Origin: Elusimicrobia bacterium RIFOXYA2_FULL_39_19
GTDB lineage: Bacteria > Elusimicrobiota > Endomicrobiia > CG1-02-37-114 > XYA2-FULL-39-19
DNA: 41,061 bases
Direction of reading: 5' to 3'
Assembly: GCA_001800285.1 (NCBI GenBank)
Contig: MGVC01000047.1
Coordinates: 1 to 41,061 of the forward strand
Below, piece after piece: positions 7,534 through 15,689 of this stretch. Positions within the stretch are counted from its first letter, which is position 1. Each line of letters begins with the position of its first letter. Under the pieces are notes generated by a model, which did not search any database, was not told the origin of the DNA, and worked only from the letters and a program-made list of their open reading frames with translations. A program made the translations under genes and the position numbers.

Positions 7534-8517
7534 ATGGCAGATGAATTCAAAGGGCTTGAATTCGAGCGGCCCGTATTTGAGCTCGAAAAAAAGATTGCAG
7601 ATTTAAGAAAAGCAGCGGGGGAACCGCATCCTCATGATGATGTGTCTCTTATTGACCTGGACAAGGAAATAATAAACCTTGAGCATAAATGCGCTGCTTT
7701 AAGGCAGGACATTTACTCAAACCTCAAGCCGCCGCAGCGGTTTCAGCTGGCACGCCACCCCAAAAGACCTTATAGCCTGGATTACATAGCCCACATTTTC
7801 ACGGATTTCACAGAACTGCACGGCGACAGAAGTTTTGCAGATGACAAAGCTCTGGTTACCGGGTTTGGCATGCTTGATAACACCACTTTTATGATAATTG
7901 CCCAGCAAAAAGGCAGAACCCTTCAGGAAAGTATGGAAAGAAACTTTGGAATGATGCATCCTGAAGGTTACAGAAAAGCACTTAGAATGATGAAAATGGC
8001 AGAAAAATTCCACAAGCCGATAATAACTTTTATAGATACCATGGGCGCTTTTCCGGGACTGGGCGCAGAAGAAAGAGGCCAAGCGGAAGCCATAGCCAGA
8101 AACCTGCGTGAAATGTCTGCCCTGGAAGTACCGGTAATCTGCGTTGTGCTTGGCGAAGGCGGTTCCGGCGGCGCTTTAGGCATAGGTGTTGGCGATAAAA
8201 TCCTTATGCTTGAAAACGCCTATTACTCCGTTATCACGCCGGAAGGCTGCGCGTCTATACTTTTCCACGATGCCGGCAAAGCTGCGGAAGCCGCAGAAGC
8301 CATGAAAATAACAGCAAATAATCTTTACGAATTTAAAGTAATAGATGAGATAATTCCGGAACCGCTTGGCGGGGCGCATAGAGACGTAAAAGAAACCGCA
8401 AACAACATAAAAACAGCTATCCTGAAACATTATGCCGGCTTAAGCAAAATGTCCGGCCCGCAAATACAGAAAGCCCGCTATAACAAATACCGCATTTTGG
8501 GCAATTTCGAAGAGTAA
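7534..8517 (+). CDS. accA: Acetyl-CoA carboxylase carboxyltransferase subunit alpha
   Basis: AccA pairs with AccD to move the carboxyl group from carboxybiotin to acetyl-CoA, giving malonyl-CoA for fatty-acid synthesis. The 327-residue length is normal. Visible family features are the N-terminal helical region (FERPVFELEKKI), the RHPKRPY segment, FTELHGDRSFADD, the IDTMGAFPG-GAEERGQ crotonase-fold region, and GEGGSGGALGIG forming the oxyanion loop. The C-terminal GAHRD helix region is present. accD, accB and accC are not in the window. The start has no strong ribosome-binding site and lies five bases after the preceding stop, which suggests coupling. Confidence 0.97.
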   Translation: MADEFKGLEFERPVFELEKKIADLRKAAGEPHPHDDVSLIDLDKEIINLEHKCAALRQDIYSNLKPPQRFQLARHPKRPYSLDYIAHIFTDFTELHGDRSFADDKALVTGFGMLDNTTFMIIAQQKGRTLQESMERNFGMMHPEGYRKALRMMKMAEKFHKPIITFIDTMGAFPGLGAEERGQAEAIARNLREMSALEVPVICVVLGEGGSGGALGIGVGDKILMLENAYYSVITPEGCASILFHDAGKAAEAAEAMKITANNLYEFKVIDEIIPEPLGGAHRDVKETANNIKTAILKHYAGLSKMSGPQIQKARYNKYRILGNFEE

Positions 8518-8557
8518 TGATTTAACCATCATAACATACATAAAGGGAGGAAGTAAG

Positions 8558-9970
8558 ATGAAAGAGTATCCAGACAAAAAAGCGCTTTTAGAAGGCATTA
8601 AAAGCACACTAACAGTAGCAAAGGACGGTTCATCAGTAACGATTATTGATGACAAAAAATTAAGAAGTTCCGTCATAGATGAACTGGTATGGAACGCGGT
8701 TTTCGGCACCGATGAAGTAAAAAATATGGCCAGGTTTGTTATCCGCCTTACGGCAAAGAAAACCGGCAACAGCCCTGCCTCTATTTATGAAATTTACCAG
8801 GCAAGAGGCGAAGGCAAAATCAAAGGGTTTACCGTGCCGGCTATCAATGTCCGCGGTTTAAGCTATGATTTCGCCAGAGCAATTTTCAGAGCCGCAAAAA
8901 AAGACAATGTTGGCCTTTTCTTATTTGAAATAGCCCGTTCAGAATCAGGCTATACGGATCAGAGGCCGTCAGAATTTTCCGCGGTTATGGTAGCTGCCGC
9001 TATAAAAGAAAATTATCCTCACCCGGTATTTATTCAGGGAGACCATTACCAGGTAAACGGGAAAAAATATAAAGAAGACGCCGCAAAAGAAATGAAAGGC
9101 GCAAAAGACCTGATTGCTGAATCTATTGAAGCGGGTTTTTATAACATAGACCTGGATACATCCACCCTGGTTGACCTTTCAAAAACCAGCCACGATGACC
9201 AGCAGAAACTTAACTATGAAATAGCCGCAGAACTTACAAAATTTGCCAGAAGCGTACAGCCAAAAGGCGTAACCGTGATGCTTGGCGGAGAAATAGGTGA
9301 AATCGGCGGAACCAATTCAAACGAAGAAGAAATGAGAGCTTATTTAGGCGGTTACCTTAAAACCATCGGCTCAATTCCCGGAATTTCAAAAATAGCAGTC
9401 CAGACCGGTACAACCCACGGCGGAGTACCTTTACCGGACGGCACAATTGCCAAAGTTAAACTGGATTTTGACGTCCTTGAAAAACTGGGCCAGATAGCCA
9501 GAAAAGATTATAAGATTTCAGGCTGTGTACAGCACGGCGCCTCAACCCTGCCGGCTGACCTGTTTGACAGATTTGCAAAAGTAGAAACCTCAGAAATCCA
9601 CCTGGCAACCGAATTCCAGAACATGATTTTTGACCATCCTGCTTTCCCGGAAAGCTTAAGAAAAGAAATCAATGAATGGTGCAAAAAGAACTGCGCTTCT
9701 GAAAAGAAGGAAACAGACACCGAACAGCAGTTTATTTATAAAGCCCGCAAAAAAGCCAATGGCCCGTTTAAAAAAGCCATGTGGTCTCTTTCTGAAGATG
9801 TAAGAGCTAAAATTTCTAAAGCTCTTGAAGACAAACTTACGTTCCTTTTCAATATTCTTAACGTAAAAAACTCCGCTGAAATAGTGAAACAATACGTTAA
9901 AGTGGCGGATGTACCGGTAAAACTTCCATCAGCTGCAGGCGCTTCAGAAGAGTTTGAAGGCGCAGACTAA
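8558..9970 (+). CDS. Long class II (zinc) fructose-bisphosphate aldolase family protein
   Basis: This looks like a class II aldolase, which interconverts fructose 1,6-bisphosphate (or a related ketose bisphosphate) and two triose phosphates using Zn2+. Recognisable signatures are FTVPAINVRG, the metal-site QGDHYQ, NIDLDTST, GEIGEIGGTNS, THGGVPLPDG and CVQHGAST. At 470 residues it is much longer than the usual 285-360. The extra length is an N-terminal about 85-residue segment and a C-terminal lysine-rich helical region (about 370-470). A strong AGGGAGGA ribosome-binding site precedes the ATG. An intrinsic terminator follows directly, so this ends a transcription unit. Sugar specificity cannot be read from sequence. 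Confidence 0.88.
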   Translation: MKEYPDKKALLEGIKSTLTVAKDGSSVTIIDDKKLRSSVIDELVWNAVFGTDEVKNMARFVIRLTAKKTGNSPASIYEIYQARGEGKIKGFTVPAINVRGLSYDFARAIFRAAKKDNVGLFLFEIARSESGYTDQRPSEFSAVMVAAAIKENYPHPVFIQGDHYQVNGKKYKEDAAKEMKGAKDLIAESIEAGFYNIDLDTSTLVDLSKTSHDDQQKLNYEIAAELTKFARSVQPKGVTVMLGGEIGEIGGTNSNEEEMRAYLGGYLKTIGSIPGISKIAVQTGTTHGGVPLPDGTIAKVKLDFDVLEKLGQIARKDYKISGCVQHGASTLPADLFDRFAKVETSEIHLATEFQNMIFDHPAFPESLRKEINEWCKKNCASEKKETDTEQQFIYKARKKANGPFKKAMWSLSEDVRAKISKALEDKLTFLFNILNVKNSAEIVKQYVKVADVPVKLPSAAGASEEFEGAD

Positions 9971-9987
9971 CACAAAACCAACAAAAA

Positions 9988-10020
9988 AACCCGTCCCGTA
10001 TTGCGGGCGGGTTTTTTTTT
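9988..10020 (+). terminator. Intrinsic terminator after the aldolase
   Basis: AACCCG-T-CCCG (9988-9998) pairs with CGGGCGGGTT (10004-10013), with a single-base bulge and a short loop, and runs into nine or more T residues. This is a classic rho-independent terminator and separates the aldolase from thrC. Confidence 0.93.
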
Positions 10021-10041
10021 GAATTTCCAAGAGAGTTCACC

Positions 10042-11148
10042 ATGATATACAAAGGGCTCGTAGAACGCTACAAAGCTTACTTACCCGTAACGGATAAAAC
10101 ACCCGTCATTACGCTTTATGAAGGCAATACCCCGCTATTGCGCGCAAAAAACCTTGAAAAACACTTAAAAACAGACTTCAAAATATTCCTTAAATGCGAA
10201 GGCTTCAACCCCACGGGTTCTTTTAAAGACCGCGGTATGACTATGGCCATATCCAAGGCCGTGGAAGAAGGGTCAGACACGGTTATATGCGCATCTACCG
10301 GCAACACCTCTGCCAGCGCGGCCGCTTACTCGGCGCGTGCCGGAATAAAATGTATTGTATTAATACCGGAAGGCTCTATCGCGCTGGGCAAACTGTCGCA
10401 GGCAATGATGCATAACGCCAAAGTTATTGCTGTGCGCGGCAACTTTGACGAAGCGCTTACCATCGTGAGGGAAATTAGCCAGAAATATCCTATTACGCTT
10501 GTAAATTCGGTAAATCCTTACAGAATTGAAGGCCAGAAAACAGCTTCATTTGAAATCATAGACTTCTTGGGTTATGTGCCGGATTACCACTTTATTCCGG
10601 TAGGAAATGCGGGAAACATTACCGCTTACTGGAAAGGGTATAAAGAATATATCCAATCTCCAATCTCAAATCTCAAATCTCTTGCCCCGGCTGATGCCGC
10701 AAGACGGGTTAATTCTTCTCTTCCCAAAATGATGGGCTTCCAGGCAAAAGGCTCAGCACCCATTGTAAACGGCAAACCCGTAAAACACCCGAAAACCCTG
10801 GCTACCGCCATTAAAATAGGAAACCCCGCCAGCTGGAAACAGGCGGAAGCCGCCAGAGATGAATCCGGCGGAGTAATTGACTGCGTAACTGATACGGAAA
10901 TAGTGAATGCTTATAAACTACTGGCTTCGCTTGAAGGGGTATTTGTAGAACCTGCCAGTGCGGCTTCTTTAGCGGGAATGATTAAATATAAACAATCCGG
11001 AAAACTTACCAATACCAAAAACAAAACTGCGGTTTTCACACTTACCGGCCACGGCCTTAAAGACCCGGACCGGGCTATTAAATCCATAAAAAAACCTGTA
11101 GTTGTTGCCGCTGAATTTAAAAAAGTCCTGAAAATAATAGGATGCTAA
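10042..11148 (+). CDS. thrC: Threonine synthase with an in-frame insertion
   Basis: This PLP enzyme converts O-phosphohomoserine to threonine and phosphate. The PLP-binding lysine is K62 in NPTGSFKDRGM; the CASTGNTSAS loop, SVNPYRIEGQKT and PVGNAGNITAYWKGY are all typical. The 368-residue length exceeds the usual 350 or so for this type, because residues about 204-226 form an insert between YWKGYKEY and LPKMMGF, where relatives have only a few residues. The insert DNA (10651-10719) contains tandem CTCAAAT-like units and resembles an intergenic repeat elsewhere in the window. The active site is intact, so the enzyme is probably functional with a surface loop. Start ATG 10042 follows the terminator. 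Confidence 0.95.
   Translation: MIYKGLVERYKAYLPVTDKTPVITLYEGNTPLLRAKNLEKHLKTDFKIFLKCEGFNPTGSFKDRGMTMAISKAVEEGSDTVICASTGNTSASAAAYSARAGIKCIVLIPEGSIALGKLSQAMMHNAKVIAVRGNFDEALTIVREISQKYPITLVNSVNPYRIEGQKTASFEIIDFLGYVPDYHFIPVGNAGNITAYWKGYKEYIQSPISNLKSLAPADAARRVNSSLPKMMGFQAKGSAPIVNGKPVKHPKTLATAIKIGNPASWKQAEAARDESGGVIDCVTDTEIVNAYKLLASLEGVFVEPASAASLAGMIKYKQSGKLTNTKNKTAVFTLTGHGLKDPDRAIKSIKKPVVVAAEFKKVLKIIGC
10651..10719. repeat. Repeat-like insert inside thrC
   Basis: Bases 10654-10681 are near-tandem copies of CAATCTC/CAAATCTC and resemble the inverted-repeat element at 31988-32012. They sit in frame within thrC at a point where threonine synthases have no conserved sequence, and encode about 22 extra residues rich in Ser, Ala and Arg. 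The later half (10682-10719) is not repetitive. The boundaries are estimates. Confidence 0.55.
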
Positions 11149-11176
11149 ACCAATACCACCACATCGGAGGAAACAA

Positions 11177-11482
11177 ATGAGCGAAACCAGCCCGGAAACA
11201 AAACAGATTCAGATTGAAGTAGATGAACAAACATCCCAGGGTGTGTACTGCAACCTGGCCATGATAGGCCATTCAGAAACAGAATTTGTATTTGATTTTA
11301 TTTTTGTTCAGCCCCAGGCACCAAAAGGCAAAGTCAGGTCCAGGGTAATCACTTCTCCGGCCCACGTAAAAAGATTGCTTATGGCAATAAATGAAAACAT
11401 AAAAAAATATGAAGAACGCTTCGGTGAAATAAAAACCGTTCAACAACCTGCAGAAGAAAAAAAAGTAGGATTCTACCACTAA
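11177..11482 (+). CDS. DUF3467 family protein
   Basis: This small protein of 101 residues matches DUF3467: a beta-rich pattern with GVYCNLAMIGHSETEFVFDF, then a hydrophobic FVQPQAPKG segment and SRVITSPAHVKRLL before a C-terminal helix. The family is widespread in bacteria, and its biochemical role is not established. A GGAGG ribosome-binding site lies six to seven bases upstream. cinA begins four bases after its stop, so the two are likely in one operon with thrC. Confidence 0.9.
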   Translation: MSETSPETKQIQIEVDEQTSQGVYCNLAMIGHSETEFVFDFIFVQPQAPKGKVRSRVITSPAHVKRLLMAINENIKKYEERFGEIKTVQQPAEEKKVGFYH

Positions 11483-11486
11483 ATCC

Positions 11487-12737
11487 ATGCGCACAGAACT
11501 GCTTTGTATCGGCACAGAACTGCTTTACGGCAAAATCAATACCCACATTGCTTACATTGGGAGTCATTTAAGCAGTATCGGCCTGCCTCTTACCTCAGCC
11601 ATCACCGTTTCCGACGAATTAGACGAAATGAAAAACGTATTTAAAGAGTCCATTGACCGCTCTGATATAATTTTTATTACAGGCGGCATTGGCCCTACCT
11701 TTGATGATTTAACCAGGGAAGCCACGGCTTTTGCACTGAATAAAAAACTTGTTTTCAGCGCCGAAATTCTGGAACAGATAAATAACTTTTTCAAAACAAG
11801 AAACGTAAAAATATCTCCTAAGGGCAACGAAAGACAGGCGTATTTAATAGAAAATGCCGTACCCATTTTTAATAAAATCGGCACAGCTCCGGGCCAGATT
11901 ATTGAGCACAAAGAAAAGCTGATAATTATTTTACCCGGTCCTCCGACAGAAATGCACGCCATGTTTGAAGAATCCGTGCTTTCGCTTTTAAAAAAGAAAT
12001 ATGTCCATGCCATTACCAGGTCAAAAACCCTGCACATTTACGGTTTATCAGAATCCAAAGTAAATGAAATGATTTTGCCTATTGTTGAAACCGAAAGGCG
12101 CCTTGAAGGCGGGTCTGTTTCATTCACCATTCTTGCGCATTTGCAGATAGTAGATATTAAAATTACGGCTACCGGTACCAACGAACTTATTATTGATGAA
12201 TTAATTCATAATATTAAAGCGGAATTTTATCAACTGTTAAAGAAAAACATCTTTTCAGAAGACCATAAAACGCTCGAAGGCGTAACCGCAGAACTATTCA
12301 TGAAAAAGAAAAAAACCCTTTCAACGGCAGAATCCTGCACGGGCGGGCTGATTTCCAACCGCATAACAAACCTAGCAGGCAGTTCACTGTTTTTCAAAGG
12401 CGGGGTAGTGGCCTACTCCAACGACCTGAAAACAGGAATTTTAAAAGTAAAGCAGAAAACCCTGAATGATTTCGGCGCCGTTTCTGAACAAACCGTCCTT
12501 GAAATGGCTGAAGGTATAAAAACCATAAGTGAAAGCGATTATGCCGTGGCGGTAAGCGGTATCACAGGCCCGGCAGGCGGCTCAAAAGAGAAACCCATTG
12601 GAACGGTCTGTTTCGGGCTTATCACACCGAAGGGAAACAAACTGTTCACAGAACACTTCTATGGCTCCCGCACTGAAATCAAAGAAAAAGCCGCCAACTT
12701 CATTTTTAACCTGATTAGGCTGGAACTTTCAAAATAA
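11487..12737 (+). CDS. cinA: CinA: ADP-ribose pyrophosphatase-like / nicotinamide-nucleotide amidase
   Basis: The 416-residue protein has both usual CinA parts. The N-terminal MoCF-like domain (about 1-170) shows IGTELLYG, FITGGIGPTFDDLTREA and ILPGPPTEM. After a middle linker domain, the C-terminal PncC amidase domain (about 265-415) shows STAESCTGGLI, GGVVAYSN, GAVSE and SGITGPAGG. Full-length CinA recycles pyridine-nucleotide breakdown products (ADP-ribose and nicotinamide mononucleotide), and in some bacteria it is linked to competence. The start is the ATG at 11487, four bases after DUF3467. No internal stop or missing motif is apparent. Confidence 0.95.
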   Translation: MRTELLCIGTELLYGKINTHIAYIGSHLSSIGLPLTSAITVSDELDEMKNVFKESIDRSDIIFITGGIGPTFDDLTREATAFALNKKLVFSAEILEQINNFFKTRNVKISPKGNERQAYLIENAVPIFNKIGTAPGQIIEHKEKLIIILPGPPTEMHAMFEESVLSLLKKKYVHAITRSKTLHIYGLSESKVNEMILPIVETERRLEGGSVSFTILAHLQIVDIKITATGTNELIIDELIHNIKAEFYQLLKKNIFSEDHKTLEGVTAELFMKKKKTLSTAESCTGGLISNRITNLAGSSLFFKGGVVAYSNDLKTGILKVKQKTLNDFGAVSEQTVLEMAEGIKTISESDYAVAVSGITGPAGGSKEKPIGTVCFGLITPKGNKLFTEHFYGSRTEIKEKAANFIFNLIRLELSK

Positions 12738-12805
12738 CCCTCATTTTTTGTTTTTACAAATCCGTTAAATTCCCGGCCTCTATACTATTTTAATAATTAA
12801 TTTTA

Positions 12806-12811
12806 TATAAT
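12806..12811 (+). promoter_or_regulatory. -10 element directly before thpR
   Basis: TATAAT at 12806-12811 ends six bases before the thpR ATG (12818), and no good -35 is visible 16-18 bases upstream in this AT-rich gap. If used, transcription would begin at or next to the A of the start codon and give a leaderless mRNA. Confidence 0.4.
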
Positions 12812-12817
12812 GCATTC

Positions 12818-13378
12818 ATGCGTATATTTACCGCTGTTGATATATCCGGCCCCGTAAAAGAAACAATCCTTAACATTCAAAATGAACTAAAAAACCAGCT
12901 GCCCTGCGTTAAATGGGTTGAAAAAGACAACCTGCATATAACCCTTAAGTTTATAGGCGACATTGAAGATAACGGCCTGGAAGGCATAAAAACAGCTATT
13001 TCCGGTATTGCCGGCAATTTCTCAAGTTTCAGCATACATTTAACTGACATTGGCCTTTTTCCAAATGTAAAATTCCCGAAAATTATATCCGCAAAAATTG
13101 AAAAGGGAAACGACCACCTGAAAGAAATTTCCGGTGCGCTTAATACCGGGCTTGCCCCGTTGGGCGTAGAAGCCGAAAAAAGAGATTTTGCCGCACACCT
13201 GACCGTTGCCAGAATTAAAGACCCGCAGAAAAACAAGGATATGCTGGACTTGGTAACGCAAAAAAAACTGAATATTAATTGCAGCACTAAAATCAACGCA
13301 ATTATGCTTATTCAGAGTAAAATTACTCCAACCGGCCCTATATACACTTTGCTGGAAAATTTCAACCTATGCAAATAA
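12818..13378 (+). CDS. thpR: RNA 2',3'-cyclic phosphodiesterase ThpR (LigT-like)
   Basis: This 186-residue 2H phosphoesterase has both catalytic HxTx motifs: HIT at 40-42 (DNLHITLKFIG) and HLT at 127-129 (AAHLTVARIK). The family opens 2',3'-cyclic phosphate ends of RNA and was first described as a 2'-5' RNA ligase. The length is normal. The preceding gap is AT-rich and carries a TATAAT but no ribosome-binding site. The last ten bases overlap the downstream deacetylase gene, so the two are probably co-transcribed. Confidence 0.93.
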   Translation: MRIFTAVDISGPVKETILNIQNELKNQLPCVKWVEKDNLHITLKFIGDIEDNGLEGIKTAISGIAGNFSSFSIHLTDIGLFPNVKFPKIISAKIEKGNDHLKEISGALNTGLAPLGVEAEKRDFAAHLTVARIKDPQKNKDMLDLVTQKKLNINCSTKINAIMLIQSKITPTGPIYTLLENFNLCK

Positions 13379-14286
13379 ACTTAAAAACTCCGCTTTTACT
13401 CTGGCATAACTTTAAACTTTATTTAAAACGCTTCGGCAAAACCGGCCCGGAGACACTCAAGACAGACAGCACTAATTCATCGTCATATATGGCAGGTATC
13501 CACATTGCCTTTGATAAATGGGAAAAAAAGGCCCTGGGGTGGGTGCCGTTAAAGAGTTTTAAAATCTACCGGTACCAGGCAATACTGATTATTCTCGTTG
13601 TGCTAATTACAGGAACCGTGAGAATAATATCAACCGAAACAGACCGTAAAAATGCGCCCGTACAAAAATATGCTTACTCCATAGCCTTAACTTTTGATGA
13701 CGGGCCCTACCCTGAATATACCCAGAAGCTTCTAAACATTCTTGAAAACGAAAATGTAAAAGCCACTTTTTTTGTCATAGGCAGGCATTCAAAAAAGAAT
13801 CCCCTGCTGATGCAGCTGATAGCTTCAAGGGGCCATGAATTCGGCGGACACACATACAATCACCAGAATATAAATAAAATTTCAAAACAAAAACTGCTTG
13901 CAGAAATGCAGGACACGCAAAACATTATTGAACAAACCACCGGAAAAAAAACCAGCCTTTTCCGGCCACCGGGAGGAAAGTACAACAAGAAATCGCTTAA
14001 TTTTATTTCTGAAGCAGGTTATACTACGGTACTCTGGTCAATTTTACCCAAGGACTGTGAAATATCAACAACAAAAGAAGACCTGATTGCAACAGTACTG
14101 AAAAACCCGAAAAACAATGACATTATTCTGCTTCATATAGGAACCAGGGTGACACTGGAAGCTTTGCCGGAAATTATTTGTTCTTTGCGCCTTAAAGGCT
14201 TCAAATTTGTTACTATTTCCGAGCTTATGGACGGTATATCTGCACAAGCGAAAGAAAACCGTTATGTCTACCTGAAAAAAACCTGA
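13369..14286 (+). CDS. Membrane-anchored polysaccharide deacetylase (NodB family)
   Basis: The 305-residue protein has a cytoplasmic N-terminal stretch of about 65 residues, one TM segment (about 69-89) and an extracytoplasmic NodB domain. Metal and catalytic motifs are complete: TFDDGP with D110-D111, HxxxH at H161 and H165, RPPGGKYN, a VLWSI strand, and LLHIG with H256. Such enzymes remove acetyl groups from N-acetylated sugars of peptidoglycan or exopolysaccharide. The substrate is unknown here; proximity to mltG (murein) favours peptidoglycan, weakly. It overlaps thpR by ten bases and ends seven bases before ruvX. Confidence 0.92.
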   Translation: MQINLKTPLLLWHNFKLYLKRFGKTGPETLKTDSTNSSSYMAGIHIAFDKWEKKALGWVPLKSFKIYRYQAILIILVVLITGTVRIISTETDRKNAPVQKYAYSIALTFDDGPYPEYTQKLLNILENENVKATFFVIGRHSKKNPLLMQLIASRGHEFGGHTYNHQNINKISKQKLLAEMQDTQNIIEQTTGKKTSLFRPPGGKYNKKSLNFISEAGYTTVLWSILPKDCEISTTKEDLIATVLKNPKNNDIILLHIGTRVTLEALPEIICSLRLKGFKFVTISELMDGISAQAKENRYVYLKKT

Positions 14287-14293
14287 TATTATT

Positions 14294-14701
14294 ATGCGCA
14301 TTCTTGCTATAGATTACGGTGAAAGAAGAATAGGCCTGGCAGTAAGCGACCCGCTGGGAATGACAGCCCAGCCTTTTGAAACCCTTATAAAAGACGGCGG
14401 TGAAATTAAAATAATTGCCGGCATAATAAAAGAAAAAGAAGTTACAAGAATAATAGTCGGGTTACCTGTTAACATGAATGATACCCAAAGCGAAATGACT
14501 AAGACTGTAATGGCCTTTGCTGAAACGCTGAAGACAATAACCACCGTACCCGTAGAGTTTGTAGATGAACGGTTAACTTCCATAGAAGCCAATGAAAGAG
14601 CAAGAGATATGCAGCTGAACCCCAAAAAAAGAAAAATGGTAATTGACCAGATAGCCGCAGCAATTATACTTGAAGATTATTTAAGAAAGGCAAAAACATG
14701 A
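14294..14701 (+). CDS. ruvX: RuvX / YqgF Holliday-junction resolvase-like protein
   Basis: This 135-residue RNase H-fold protein shows the family pattern: ILAIDYGERRIGLAVSD at the N terminus, RIIVGLPVNMND in the middle, FVDERLTSIEA, and an IDQIAAAIILEDYL end with the terminal acidic residue. RuvX/YqgF proteins act in 16S rRNA precursor maturation and possibly in DNA recombination. The length is normal. The stop overlaps the mltG start in an ATGA arrangement at 14698-14701, a very common pairing in bacteria. Confidence 0.95.
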   Translation: MRILAIDYGERRIGLAVSDPLGMTAQPFETLIKDGGEIKIIAGIIKEKEVTRIIVGLPVNMNDTQSEMTKTVMAFAETLKTITTVPVEFVDERLTSIEANERARDMQLNPKKRKMVIDQIAAAIILEDYLRKAKT

Positions 14702-15642
14702 AAAAAACAGCAATACAAATTGCTTTATTGGCATCAATGTTTCTGATTATTGGTTATTTCTTATTTAACAACACCCGTCCTGATAATGAAATAATCCTTA
14801 CCATACCACCGGGAAGAACCGGCTCTGCAATAGCCTCAATACTTTATGAAAACAAACTAATTCTAAACAAAAAACTCTTCCTTTTTATGGCAGACTTATC
14901 TGGTTCTACCAAAAAATTTCAGACCGGAACCTACAAATTTAATTTAAAAAACAGTCTTTTTGAAATAATAAATATGTTAAAAAAAGGAAAAACCTATGCA
15001 ATAAAAGTAACGATACCCGAAGGATTTACATCGGAACAGATTGCGGATATCCTTGCAGATAAAAACCTGGCAGACCGGACAACTCTTTTAAATATTGTTA
15101 ACAAACAAAAACTTGAAGGTTACCTTTTCCCGGAAACTTATTATATACCCTACGGCGCCAGTGAAGAAAAAATAGTTTCTATGATGAAAAACGTTTTTGA
15201 TAAAAACTATTCTTCTGAAATCAAAGAAGCGGCTTTAAAAAACAAAATGTCGGGCACCGCAGTAATCACACTGGCTTCAATAATTGAGAAAGAAGCAAAA
15301 ACCGATGAAGAGAGGGGCATAATATCAGGAGTCTTTTATAACCGCCTTAAAAAGAGCTGGATGCTTGAATCCTGTGCTACGGTGCGTTATGCACTGAAAA
15401 AATATGATAAAAAAGTCATTTACAAAGACCTGAACGTAAAATCACCTTATAACACATACCGGCATCCGGGACTGCCTCCGGGCCCTATCTGCAACCCGGG
15501 ACTGGCATCTATAAAAGCGGCAGTAAACCCTGCGCAAACCGACATGATGTTCTTTTTTGCAACCGGTGACGGTAATCATGAGTTTTCAAAATATTATAGG
15601 CAACACATAGAAAGACAGAAAAACGCAAAAACAAAAAAATAG
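14698..15642 (+). CDS. mltG: Endolytic murein transglycosylase MltG
   Basis: MltG cleaves nascent peptidoglycan strands at the inner membrane and sets glycan length. The 314-residue protein has an N-terminal TM anchor (about 6-24), a LysM-like region (about 30-110) and the YceG domain. The catalytic glutamate is E197 in SIIEKEA, followed by GVFYNRL. The usual LQ(S/T)DPTV segment reads LESCATV (residues 223-229), so the conserved Asp is replaced by Cys. The HPGLPPGPICNPG and YYRQH motifs are intact. It is coupled to ruvX by a four-base overlap. Confidence 0.95.
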   Translation: MKKTAIQIALLASMFLIIGYFLFNNTRPDNEIILTIPPGRTGSAIASILYENKLILNKKLFLFMADLSGSTKKFQTGTYKFNLKNSLFEIINMLKKGKTYAIKVTIPEGFTSEQIADILADKNLADRTTLLNIVNKQKLEGYLFPETYYIPYGASEEKIVSMMKNVFDKNYSSEIKEAALKNKMSGTAVITLASIIEKEAKTDEERGIISGVFYNRLKKSWMLESCATVRYALKKYDKKVIYKDLNVKSPYNTYRHPGLPPGPICNPGLASIKAAVNPAQTDMMFFFATGDGNHEFSKYYRQHIERQKNAKTKK

Positions 15643-15689
15643 TTATTTCTTAACTGTTATTACAATATCGTAAATACATTGGAAAATAA

